From Phycisphaerales bacterium (GTDB lineage: Bacteria; Planctomycetota; Phycisphaerae; UBA1845; Fen-1342): a DNA stretch of 64,000 bases. Positions 53,736 to 63,524 of the stretch are shown here, one piece after another (within the stretch, counting starts at the first letter, position 1; each line of letters opens with the position of its first letter). The position numbers and the translations under genes were made by a program. The stretch lies in the NCBI GenBank assembly GCA_016716475.1, contig JADJWG010000001.1, positions 1,240,001 to 1,304,000 of the forward strand. The letters are read 5' to 3'. The notes below the pieces were generated by a model that was not told the DNA's origin, did no database searches, and saw only the letters and a list, made by a program, of their open reading frames with translations.

Positions 53736-54763
53736 CTCCGCCGGCGCCCGTCGGCACTCATTGCACCGTGGATCAAGCCGTTTTTACCGCGATCCGCAAC
53801 GCCTACGGCGCCGGATATCGCATTGTGGCGGCCAGCCCCGGACTCAGCACCGAGGAACAGCGCGAGATTACCCAGCGCGCCCCCTCGCATGAGAGTCTAT
53901 GCGACCCCGGCCCCGCGGCCCACGGCTTCGCCGCATTCCACCTGCGGTCCGGACGTGTGTGCCTTTTCCATGTCCAGCATGCCGGTCGTGAGAAGACCAG
54001 TCGCGGCGGGCTGCAGGTCTACACCCGCATCTTCGTTCTCAGCCCGGCCGATTACACGGCGCTGGGTGCCGATCCGCTGCGCGTCATGGCCTTACTGCCC
54101 CCGAGTGCTCCCCCCGCGGCTCAACCCCCTGCGCACCTGCCGACGCTGCAGCTTGCCGTGCCCCCGGCGCCGCGCGCCGCCGCGCCCCCGGCGCCGCTCC
54201 GTGCCGGCGTACTCGCCCTCGCGACGACCGTCCTCACACAGCAGCCGGTTCTCGTCACGGAGGCCCCGGACCCACCGACCGTCCTGCGCGCCCTGTGGGG
54301 CTGCCTGCCACTCGCCCGCCGCCAGGTGTGCAGTGTTTCCCACGGTCTGCACTTCGCCCCGGCCCGTCGCTTCGACATCATGCTGGTGGACCGCCCCGAT
54401 GCCCGTGGTCTGCATTTCGCGGCTGAGCAGGGCTGTCACGTTTACCCGTGGCGCGGCGTGCCCGTTACGACAGCCACCCCCTTCGACTCCTGGCTGGCAT
54501 TCGTCGCACGCCGCTGGGCTACCGGAGACGCCTGGACTGTCCGACGCCTCTGTGAGCAGGCCAGTGCCCCCATCACTGCTGATATCCTCGCTGCCGCCGC
54601 CGAGTGGCAGGACGCCATTGATGCGGCCGCCGATGCCCCAGTCGGTGAACCCCTGGCAGCACTGCATGCCCGGTTGAACCAGTCCCGTCCTGTGGCACCC
54701 CTGCTGGCGACACTGTACGACGAGTTTGCTGCGACCCTTGCGGCCCGGCAAACGAAACCCTGA
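53714..54763 (+). CDS. GTPase-associated protein 1-like (GAP1-N2-type) partner of the GTPase
   Basis: A 349-residue protein. Residues about 19-130 ('VDQAVFTAIRNAYGAGYRIVAASPGLS', with 'HGFAAFHLRSGRVCLFHVQHAG' and 'GGLQVYTRIFVLSPADY') fit my recollection of the GAP1-N2 domain: a V-D-Q-A-x-F/Y-T start, G-Y-x-x-V-A-x-S-P-G-L, and a late V-x-T-R-x-F-V strand. A Pro/Ala linker (about 130-165) leads to a helical C-terminal region. The ATG at 53714 overlaps the GTPase stop by 22 nt; a GTG at 53768, right before 'DQAVF', is a serious alternative. The only in-frame TTA codon of the five-gene cluster is here (54092-54094). Confidence 0.8.
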   Translation: MDGCTVVAPPAPVGTHCTVDQAVFTAIRNAYGAGYRIVAASPGLSTEEQREITQRAPSHESLCDPGPAAHGFAAFHLRSGRVCLFHVQHAGREKTSRGGLQVYTRIFVLSPADYTALGADPLRVMALLPPSAPPAAQPPAHLPTLQLAVPPAPRAAAPPAPLRAGVLALATTVLTQQPVLVTEAPDPPTVLRALWGCLPLARRQVCSVSHGLHFAPARRFDIMLVDRPDARGLHFAAEQGCHVYPWRGVPVTTATPFDSWLAFVARRWATGDAWTVRRLCEQASAPITADILAAAAEWQDAIDAAADAPVGEPLAALHARLNQSRPVAPLLATLYDEFAATLAARQTKP

Positions 54764-54775
54764 GGTCTCATCCGC

Positions 54776-54804
54776 GCGGGGCGCCGCCACCCGGCGCGCC
54801 CCGC
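54776..54804. terminator. GC-rich hairpin between convergent genes
   Basis: An outer 7-bp stem GCGGGGC / GCCCCGC with inner GCC/GGC lies between the GAP1 gene stop and the cyclophilin gene stop. It has no U-run; it could serve as a terminator for both. Confidence 0.5.
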
Positions 54805-54817
54805 ACTCCCACTGTTC

Positions 54818-56535
54818 TTAAAAGCTGCTGATCCCGACCGACAGGAGCTGCACAAGCGCGTCCCGAATCAGGAGTTGTATGCGGTACTCCTGCGATGCCC
54901 GCTGGAACTCGCCCTGCGCCGAAAGCGCCCGCTCACCGGTGGAAACCGCGATCAGTTGCAGTCCTTCCAGGGGTACCGTACGTACCAGGATGTCGCTCTC
55001 CGTCCCGCGGGTCTCGGTGGCTTCCGTCGCCAGCGCATCGAGCACGGCGATGCCGTCCACGATCTCACCGAACACCGGCAGTGACTGACCGGTATCTTCG
55101 GTTCGCACGGCTCCGTCGGCGAGGTGAATCCGAAAGGCCGGACCGATCGTTGCACTGCCCGGCACCGGCAGCAATGCGACCGTCCCGCGCACAGGCGCGC
55201 GCGCGCTACCCTCATTGAAGTAAGTTACACCCCCCGCCTGTGGCTGCAGTGCCCGGCGCTGGAACCCACCACCCTGCACCACGAAGTCGGCAATCACCCG
55301 GTGAAAGATCGTGTGCTCGTAGAACTCCGAGCCACATAATCGAGGAAGTTCTCGACCGACACCGGCGCGGTGTCCGGAAACAACTCGATCAGCACCGCTC
55401 CGAGGTTGGTGCGAATCCGCACTCCCGCTACCGCCAATTCCCCCACATTCAGCACTATTTCATCCACACCGCGAATCGTCACGTCTTCGCGCGGCACATC
55501 CTCGAGTCCATCCTCCGTCCGCGTGGGAAGCTGACCGATGCGTGCGACGATCTCCGCTCCGGCTACGACCCGACCGAACACCGTGTAGCCCGGCGGATTT
55601 TCCTCCGGGTCCAACCCGGTATTGTCCGCGAGGTTGAAATAGAACTGCGACGTCGCCGAATCGGGCTCGTCGGTCCGTGCCATTGCGATCGTGTTCAGGG
55701 CGTTCGACCGGCCGCGGCGTCCTTCGTTGGCAATCGGCTCTCGGGCTGACTTCTCCGTGAGCTGGAGGTCGAATCCACCCGCCTCCAAATAGTCCGCCCC
55801 CGTCCGATGAATCACCGTACCGTCATAGAAGCCGTCGTCCACATACGCCAGAAAGTTCGCCACCGTGTTCGGGCGATCCGGTGCGAACAACTCCACGTCG
55901 AAACTGCCGAGCCGGGTCGTGATGCGCACCACCACCGCCGCGAACGCTTCGATCTGCGTGGCTACCCGGGCGACGGACTCCAGCACCAGCGGCTGCACCG
56001 GGCGCGAGAGGAACGGGCCGTCATCCACCGTCGGTTCCGCGGCCAGCGCATCCACCACGGCCAATCCGCGAATCACGCGGCCGAACACCGCGAACCCCGG
56101 GTCCGCTTCGGTCGGATCCGCGGCCGGCTGGTCGCTCACGTTAATGCGGAATTGCGCCGCGCCGCTGTCCGGATCGGCGCCGCGCACCAGCGCGATCGTG
56201 CCACGCACGTTCCGGAGCGGATTGCCTGCCTCGTTGCGGATCGGTGTACCGGCCTCCTTCTGCTCAAGCGCCAGGGCAAGTGCCCCGCCTTCGACCAGGG
56301 CCCCCGCGACCGCCCGATGCAGAAACGCACGGTCATAGTAACCGTTCTCCAGGTTCTCCAGGAACGCACTCACCGTGACGGGGGCCTCATCGACCAACAG
56401 CCGAATCGTGAACGCGCCCGCGGCGGTCTGGACCCGCACCCCCGGTGCGGTCACATCCTCGTAGTCGAGTGGGCAGCCGCCGAGTGACAACACCGCCAGG
56501 AGACCGCCCACGAAATACACTGCGGTGCGCATCAT
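54818..56535 (-). CDS. Lipoprotein with three tandem cyclophilin-type peptidyl-prolyl isomerase domains (apparent one-base frameshift)
   Basis: From the ATG at 56535 (MM, GAGG upstream) a signal with lipobox 'LSLGGC' is followed by three cyclophilin-like modules of about 170 residues. Each starts with a strand plus 'P-V/N-T/S-V-x-x-F-L' and 'Y-D/E-x-x-x-x-H-R': 'APVTVSAFLENLENGYYDRAFLHR', 'RPNTVANFLAYVDDGFYDGTVIHR', and the third, broken by a frameshift, 'APVSVENFLDYV' then 'FYEHTIFHRVIADFVVQGGGF'. Adding one C at the CC of 55332-55333 joins the halves. The third module best keeps the classical F-H-R-V-I active-site region; the first two have lost parts. Role: periplasmic protein folding, inferred from the fold. 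Confidence 0.85.
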
Positions 56536-56620
56536 GTGCCTCGCACCTCGTTGTGCTGCCCGCTTCTCACGCACGAGCGCTCCTCCACTTGGACTTGTTA
56601 TCACGCAGCAGTCTTCCCGC

Positions 56621-57802
56621 TTACGGCGCGACCGGGGCAACCGGCAGCGGCACCAGCAGATCCGAGAGTCCCACCCCGAAAGTGTTCAGGAGTGTGCGAC
56701 GGAACACGCTTTCGTCATTGCGATCATTCCGCAGGATGCGCGCCCGGTAATCCGACACCGGATCGTAGATCGCCGTTACGCCGAACGGACCCACCCGAAT
56801 GTTCTCCGCGAACCACTGCCGCAGCCGCGAATCCACCGTGTGCGGAACTTCGAGTATGTCCCCGGCCCGCAGCGCGATGTCTTCCGCCTCGCCGAGTTGA
56901 ATCTTCGCCAGATCGAGCTTGACCTGCACGAAATCCCCGTTCGCGAGCCGCCGCCGCAGCGTCGCTTCGTTCGGACCGATGAAGTCCGTCAACCCACCCG
57001 ACGCCGCCAGCACCCGCAGCAGCGACAGTTCCGTTCGCGGGGGAATCATCAACGGCGCCGGCGCGTTCAGTACGCCCGTGACGTAAATCACACTCGCCTC
57101 GGCGGCCTCCACGTCCACGATGTCGCCCGGCTCCAGCGGCGGCCCCAAGAGCGCCCGCCGCAGATCGTTCGGATCATAGAGGTCCAGGTGTATTTCACCG
57201 CGCTCCGGACGGATACGCGTCACCTTGATGCGTCCCGAGCTGGCCGGTGTAAAGCCGCCCGACAAGGCGACCGCGTAAATCACGTTGCGCTCGTTCTGCC
57301 GCAACGCCAGGATACCCGGCTGGTTCACCGCCCCCGTGACGAACACGGTCGTTGCTTCCGGTCCCGTCAGCTCGATGTAGACCGACATGTCCTTCACGAC
57401 ACTCGGCACATGCGCGGCGATGATCGCCTGCTCTGCCGCACCCAGTTCGAGCCCGCCGACCTGCACATTTCCCACCACCGGCAGACTGATCTTGCCGTCC
57501 GCATACACCCGCACCTGAAGGGGCGTCATGGCGTAACGATCTTGCTGTAAACCCACCATGCGCACCGCCAGCACATCACCCGGCCGGATCCGGTACGGAT
57601 GCATGTCGGTCAGGGCCAACTGGGCCGGATCCACCGCGACCGGATCACGCTGCGCCAGGTGCGCCTCGATCTGCTTCATCTCGCCAACTGTGATGCGGTT
57701 GTCCTTGCACCCCCCGGCCGACCACACCAGCACCGCGAGGAACAGCCCGGTCGACAGATACCGCCCTTTGCAGGGTACGCACGGATGAAGAGCAGCACGC
57801 AC
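56621..57802 (-). CDS. Wza-type polysaccharide export lipoprotein
   Basis: A 393-residue outer-membrane auxiliary lipoprotein. The GTG at 57802 has AGGAGG close upstream (5 nt), and 'LFLAVLVWSAGGCKDN' is a lipobox. Residues about 65-150 form the Poly_export domain ('YRIRPGDVLAVRMVGL', 'VRVYADGKISLPVVGNVQVGGL'). Two SLBB beta-grasp domains follow ('VTGAVNQPGILALRQNERNVIYAVALSGGFT', 'VTGVLNAPAPLMIPPRTELSLLRVLAASGGLTDF'). It should form the channel for capsule or exopolysaccharide. The long TPR gene lies upstream on the same strand, and a PEP-CTERM-like gene beyond it, as in exosortase-linked EPS loci. Confidence 0.93.
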   Translation of the reverse strand: MRAALHPCVPCKGRYLSTGLFLAVLVWSAGGCKDNRITVGEMKQIEAHLAQRDPVAVDPAQLALTDMHPYRIRPGDVLAVRMVGLQQDRYAMTPLQVRVYADGKISLPVVGNVQVGGLELGAAEQAIIAAHVPSVVKDMSVYIELTGPEATTVFVTGAVNQPGILALRQNERNVIYAVALSGGFTPASSGRIKVTRIRPERGEIHLDLYDPNDLRRALLGPPLEPGDIVDVEAAEASVIYVTGVLNAPAPLMIPPRTELSLLRVLAASGGLTDFIGPNEATLRRRLANGDFVQVKLDLAKIQLGEAEDIALRAGDILEVPHTVDSRLRQWFAENIRVGPFGVTAIYDPVSDYRARILRNDRNDESVFRRTLLNTFGVGLSDLLVPLPVAPVAP

Positions 57803-58149
57803 ACACGCCTCCTGCCACCACGGCGCTGAAGGGCGCGCAGCCACGATTCCCGACCGCGCAGCCATTGCGCAGTCCTGTGAGCCGGCACACGCGCTACGAA
57901 CGGGTTCCGGCCAGACTCCAAAGGCCGGCGGGACGACACGGAGATTCGGCGACCGTTCGTCACCCGGGGCCCGCGCGACACCCGCCGCGCGTCCCATGAT
58001 GCACTACCAACTGCGGTTGGGCCCCTGCGCACACCGCGCGGCCCACACGCTGTCCCTATTCATCGGCTGGCGAGCGGTTTTTATCAACCCTGACACGCTC
58101 TACGCGGAAAAATCAACCAGCCCAGGTCACGCCGCAAACACCCACCGCG
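57803..58149. other. Intergenic region (347 nt) between the TPR and Wza-type genes
   Basis: Both flanking genes are on the minus strand. It holds a weak 5-bp hairpin CCAAC/GTTGG (58007-58020) and an A/T-rich patch (GGTTTTTATC near 58076) that might belong to the promoter of the Wza-type gene. No supported ORF is seen. Confidence 0.5.
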
Positions 58150-61100
58150 CTATCGGCCCTGCGAAACCGCCCGGCCCAGCAGAGCCCGTTCCTCCGGGCT
58201 CAGGTACTCGGCACCCGCTTCACCCGCGAGCTGTTCCGCCTCGGCCACAAAGGGCCGCAGGCCCCGCCAGTCGTTCAGTTCCCCGCACACCTCCGCAAGG
58301 TGCAGCAGCGTGCGGGCCCGTGCCGCCCCCGGCGGCGCCGTGTCCAAACTGCGGGCGTACTCGCGCCGCGCATCCTCCAGCCGACCCGCCCGTCGCAGGG
58401 TGAATGCCAGCGTATCGCGGAAATTCGCGTCGCCCGGCCGTGCGTCCGTCGCGCGCTGGGCCAACTCGACCGCCTCCGCCACGTTCTCGCCGGATTCGGC
58501 CAACATCCACGCCAGGTTGTTCTGGGCATCAAGCTGTCCGGGATCGAGCTTCAGCAACGCGCGGAACGCCTCAGCGGCCCCTTTCAAGTCACCCTGTCGA
58601 TAGCGGAGTTCACCGATGCGCGCGTGTGCCGGGGCGTAGTTCGCATCCAAGACCAGCGCTCGCTCGCACAACGTCAAGGCCTGATTCGCATGTGCCGGCG
58701 AGAGCGACAGTCCATCCGCAATCACCATCAGTTCCACCGGGCTGCGCTCGCGCTCGTCGGCCAGTGCCGCCACCGCGTCAAACTGCTGGTCGGCTACCAG
58801 CACTTGCATGCGCAGCTCCAGGACCCGCCGATCACCGGGCGCCAGCCGCTCGGCAGCATCGAGTTGTGCCGCTGCGGCCGGCGCCTGCCCCGCCAGACGA
58901 TACAAGTCCGCGAGCATCAGCAGCACGTCGATGCTCTGTCCGTCACCTGCCGGCACCGCGTAGGCCGCGAGTTCGGCCGCGGCCGCTTCGTGCTCCCCCA
59001 GCGCAGCACGTACCCGCGCCCGTAACAGGCGCAGCGACACCGCGTCCGGCTGCTCTCCGATCCAGGTCTGGAGCATCTCCAGCCCCTGCACCAGTGCCGC
59101 CCGATCTTTCTGCTGCTCGGCCGCCGCCAGCACGATCGTCAATGCGCGCTCGTTACGCCCCGCATCCACCAGGGCCTGTTCCGCCAGATTCCGCGCCGTG
59201 GCGAATTCCTGTAGTGCAAACTCGACCTCGGCCTGCTGCACCCGCAGTTCGAGCTGGTTCGGGTAAAGTTGCAATCCTCGCGCCACGAGGGCCCGGGCCT
59301 GCGAACTCAGTCCACTGGCCAATGCTACCCGTGCAAGCCCGATGTACGCGGCCGCCTGCGCCGGTGCCCCGCGCACCGCGCGAGCCAGCACGACTTCCAG
59401 ACCAGCCCGATCGCCGGCCTGATCCAACAATACGGCCTGCACCCAGAGGTTCTCGGTTTCGTCCGGCGCATCCGCGACCAGACGCGCGGCGAGTTGCGCA
59501 GCTCGCTCCCCGTCACCCGGGTTCGCACGCGTCAGCAGGGCCTTGGCAAGCCCGCGCCGCAGCGTCACGGAATCCGGGAACTTCTGCAGGCCCTCGTCCC
59601 AAGCAGCGATGGCGGCATCAAGCCGATCGGTTTGAGCAAAAAACTCGCCCAGCATGGCCGGCCCCCCGTCGTTGCCCGCCAGTTCCGCGACCGCCCGGTA
59701 ATCGGCCTCGGCGGCGTCTACTTTCCCGGAACGCAGCAGGAAAGACGCGCGCAGAAAGTGCGCCTCCGCACTCGGTTGATCCGCCACCAGGGTATTCAGA
59801 ACCTGTTCCGCCTCGTCCACGCGCCCCGCAGTACCCAGGATGTTCGCCCGGAAGTCCACGATCAGGAGAGGGTCGCCGCCCGCATCGGCCGCGCGTTGCA
59901 ACAACGCAAGGGCCGCATCCACATCTCGATCACGCCCGAATCGCAGGGCTGCCAGCCGGATCAGGTTCTGTGGCGCCGCGCCATCACCCTGGCTCGCCGT
60001 TTCAAGCTGCCGGATCGCTTCATCCGTGGCTCCCTGTCCGAGCGCAATGGCAACCCGTCGTTCCGCCTGCGCGCGATCGTTGAGCCGTTGGTCCATCTGC
60101 GCCAATAATTGCCGGGCCTCATCGAATCGGTTCTGACGTCGCAACAGGCCCAGAACACGATCCAGCGCCTCGGTCGAGTCGCTGGCACGATACGTCTGCT
60201 CCGCCCGATTCCAGTCTCCCAACTCCTCATAGGCCCCCCCCAGCAGCAACAGCGGCGCAAGCCACCGCGGATCGGTCTGGAGGCAGTACTGCAGATGTTC
60301 TTCGATCGGCCTGAAATTCTCGCGCCAACCCGCCCGGTTCAGGGCAAGCCGCGCCGTGTGGAACCGCCACACGATGCCGCGCTCCCCTTCGACCGCCCGG
60401 ATCTCCTCTAACAGCCGCGCCGCTTCGGCATCCGCAAGATCAGGCCGCACCAGTAGCAGCGCCCGGACCTCGATGTCCGAGGAATCTTCATCTGCCATCT
60501 CCCGCAGCCGAGCCACGGCCTGCTCCGCCGCTCCAGCCCCCATCTCAATCCCCGCCAGCCGCAGCCGAACCGTACGTCGCGCCGCCTCCACCGATAACAC
60601 ACTGAGCGCTTCTTCCAATGTGGCCCGGGCCCCGAATACATCACCGCCCCGCCGTTGATACTCAGCCAACGCCAACCACGCCGCGGGTTCCTTAGGCGCT
60701 GCCGTACAGGCCTCCCGTAACACCCGCTCCGCCTCGGTGGACCTTCCCGGCGAGAGCAACCGCGCCAGCGCCAATCGCGCTGCCAGCGGGTTATCCGACG
60801 ATTCGATCGCGGTTCGTAGCTCCGCTTCCGCCTCCGCGCTGCGTCCCAATTGCTGCAAGGTCGCACTGCAGCAGCCGTGCATCCGCCCGCTCCGGGGACT
60901 GTGCGACCAGCCCGTCCAAGGTCGTCAGTACGGCCGTCACCTGCGCGTCGGTCGTCGCTTCCGCCAGTTCCAGCCCCGCCCACAGCAGTTGCCCCTCGAT
61001 GTCCATCGTGCCCAGATCGCGCATCGGCCGCAGCGCCGCCCGCGCGTCGGCCGTCCGCCCCATCGAGAGCGAAGCCCGCGCCGCAACCTTGCGCAGGTCC

Positions 61101-62503
61101 GGTGACATCACATCCTGCAGCCCGCCGCTCGCCAGCGTATCAAGAAACCGGTTGGCCTGACCGGTTCGTTCGAACGCCTCCGCCAGCAGCGCCCGTAACA
61201 CCGGACGTGATCCCTGCCGCGCCACCAGCGGCTCCAGCAGTCGAATCACCTCGTATGGTTCCTGCTGCGCCCGCGCGACCAGCGCGTCGAGATACGCCAA
61301 CTGTTCTTCGAATGACGTGGTCGCACCTCGTAGCCGCACCGCATCTCGAAACTGCGCCAACGCGACCTTCGCATCTTCCATCCAGCCCACACCCAGGTAC
61401 AACTCCACCGCGACCGGCAGCAGCCCGAATCGTTGCGGGCGGTCTGCCAACTCAGCCAGCACCTGCTTCGCTAGCGCCGCACCTTCGTCTCCCGCCCCCA
61501 TCAGCACCAGCAGTTTGGCCTCCAATTCGAACCGTAAGCGCACCCAATCGCTGGGGTCGATCAGGACCTGCTGAACTACGTCATCCGGCAATCCGTGGGC
61601 CACCTCCAGCAACGCCTGTGCCCGCTGGAAATCCCCCAGTGCCGTGTATTCTTCGGCGGCCAGTACAACCGCCCGCGGATCCTGCCGCTCCGCCCGCTCC
61701 ACCGCTGCAAGATCATCCCGCACGGCCGCCAGCAGCGCCTCGCCCTGCGACCCGGCCCCTTGCCCCGCCCACTCCCGCATGACACTGGCGCGCTGGGCAC
61801 GGGCAAGCGCCGACTCCGGATCGTATTCCACCGCCCGATTCAGCCACTGCCGCGTCCATTCGCGCGCCCCTGCGATATTCTCCTCCGGCGCCAGCGTGCT
61901 CAGCAGCAGGCACGCCTCAACCACCTCTGGACGCCGCGGCCCCTCCACCTTTTCATATCGCTCGACGATCTGCTGCAGGGTTGCCCGCGCCTCCGCCGGC
62001 CGCCGCCGCAGGGCCTGGCTGCGAGCCACCGCCAATTCCGCCAGCGGGTCTTGGGGGTGCTCCTCGAGCCACCGCTGCGCCACCGTCTCCAGTTCGTTCG
62101 TATTCCCTCCAGCTTCATAGAGCAGCAGTAACCGACGGAACATTTCCGCGTCGCTCGACTCGTGCCGCCAGACCTGCCGGTAGGCCGTGGTCGCCTGGCC
62201 GAGCGCCCGCGTCGTCATCGGTCGCACCTTGAGACACGCCTCGGCGAAAAGACGCAGCGCATCACGATCGTCCGGTTTCATCGCCAGGTAGCGCCCCAGT
62301 GCCACCGCGGCCGCTTCCCACTTGGCCGCCTTGTAAGCCGCCGTCCCCTCATTCAGCATCCGCTGGGCATACTGGCTCCGGCGGATCTCCCGCGTGACGA
62401 ACGCACCTACCACCAGCAGCGCGGCCACGCCGGCCACGATAATCAGCAGTTTGACGTTGAGTGCCCCGGTTGCCCGGAAGGACCGGAATGAATTGCGTCG
62501 CAT
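58150..62503 (-). CDS. Very long membrane-anchored TPR protein, PrsT-like (apparent one-base frameshift)
   Basis: From the ATG at 62503 (GGAG upstream) a single hydrophobic anchor 'LLIIVAGVAALLVVGAFV' is followed by TPR-type helices throughout, about 1450 residues in all. The reading frame breaks near 60865. The first part ends out of frame at 60791; the second frame starts inside a TPR helix ('TLQQLGRSAEAEAELRTAIE'). Dropping one base at about 60865 gives an unbroken TPR helix. TPR proteins of this size beside a Wza-like gene and a PEP-CTERM gene match the PrsT-type scaffolds of exosortase EPS loci. It may instead be two overlapping genes (start at the ATG 60882). Confidence 0.82.
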
Positions 62504-62664
62504 CGATGTCTCCACCCGCTGACCAAGATCACGCCGCGGCTCACGCAGCGGTGCCCGTATCTTGTCCCATACGCGACGGCCGGACGCGGGTTCGCCATAG
62601 GACCGAATAACCGCCGCATGATAGCACGCCCCCGCACCGGCCGCACCACGCCGGCACCAACGCA

Positions 62665-62701
62665 AAAGGGCCGCCGAACCCTTGGGGTTCGACGGCCCTT
62701 T
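62665..62701 (-). terminator. Intrinsic terminator of the PEP-CTERM-like gene
   Basis: A 17-bp stem with one mismatch and a 3-nt loop (AAAGGGCCG.. / ..CGGCCCTTT), ending in TTTT on the minus strand. It lies between the PEP-CTERM-like gene's stop and the TPR gene's start. Confidence 0.85.
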
Positions 62702-62756
62702 CATGTGATCTGTCCTGCTAGCCGCGTGTGGCCAACGAGGAGTCCAAACTGGAGAG

Positions 62757-63524
62757 TTACGCCATCCGACGCTTGAGGATCGCGCTCGCACCGAGGCCCA
62801 TCAGACCCAGCAACATCGCACCCGGCACCGGTACGGTGATCAGGTGGCTCTGGACATCCTGAGCGTACCAGCGCTGCTGATCAGCATCCCACGTGAAGCC
62901 CGTCCACAGGTTCAGGGCATACGTGTGGTTGGCATCGGCCAGGTTCGCCGCGGGCGTCGCCAGCGGGAGCCCGAGGGCCTGCAAGGCCGCCTTCACGACG
63001 TTGTTGTTCGAACCGCTGGCTTCCTGCTCCGCCCACCAGATGGCCTGGCTGATCTGGGCGTTGGTCGGCGCCGCATAGCTGTAGACCGCCATGGATGCGG
63101 CCAGCGTGCCGGCCTTCCACTGGTCGTAGATCCACTCCGACACGACCGAGGGGGCATCGCCGAAGGTGCCAACCGGGCCACCACCCGAATAGCTCTTGCG
63201 ATCCACGCTCGCCCAATAATCACTGTTCGGTGTGAAGTTGATCTGGCTCTCGATGCACCAGGTTCCGAACAGGTTCGTGTTGATCGGACCCGGGTGGTGC
63301 GGCAATTGTCCCACCGGACCGCCACCACGGTTCTGAACCATGAACGGCCCGCCCGAAGCGCCGCCCGGAGTCGTCAGCAGCCGCACTTTCGTCGGAGCGT
63401 ACAACTGGACTTCGTTGTTGTTCGCATCCTTGTACCAGAAAACACCGCCGGTGAACGCCGCCATGGCCGGGGATGCCAGCATCAGCCCGGCCAGAACGAC
63501 GCCCCAAGTCTTCAATGCCTTCAT
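62757..63524 (-). CDS. Secreted protein with PEP-CTERM-like (V-P-V-P-G) C-terminal sorting tail
   Basis: A 255-residue protein from the ATG at 63524, which has GGAGGCGG upstream. The signal peptide is 'TWGVVLAGLMLASPAMAA'. The middle is rich in Gly, Asn, Trp and Tyr ('SVDRKSYSGGGPVGTFGDAPSVVSEWIYDQW', 'AIWWAEQEASGSNNN'). The C-terminus 'VPVPGAMLLGLMGLGASAILKRRMA' has the hydrophobic helix and basic end of a PEP-CTERM tail, but V-P-V-P-G replaces V-P-E-P, a variant also known in the family. It probably depends on an exosortase outside the window. It sits near the Wza-type and TPR genes, with which it may cooperate. Confidence 0.8.
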   Translation of the reverse strand: MKALKTWGVVLAGLMLASPAMAAFTGGVFWYKDANNNEVQLYAPTKVRLLTTPGGASGGPFMVQNRGGGPVGQLPHHPGPINTNLFGTWCIESQINFTPNSDYWASVDRKSYSGGGPVGTFGDAPSVVSEWIYDQWKAGTLAASMAVYSYAAPTNAQISQAIWWAEQEASGSNNNVVKAALQALGLPLATPAANLADANHTYALNLWTGFTWDADQQRWYAQDVQSHLITVPVPGAMLLGLMGLGASAILKRRMA

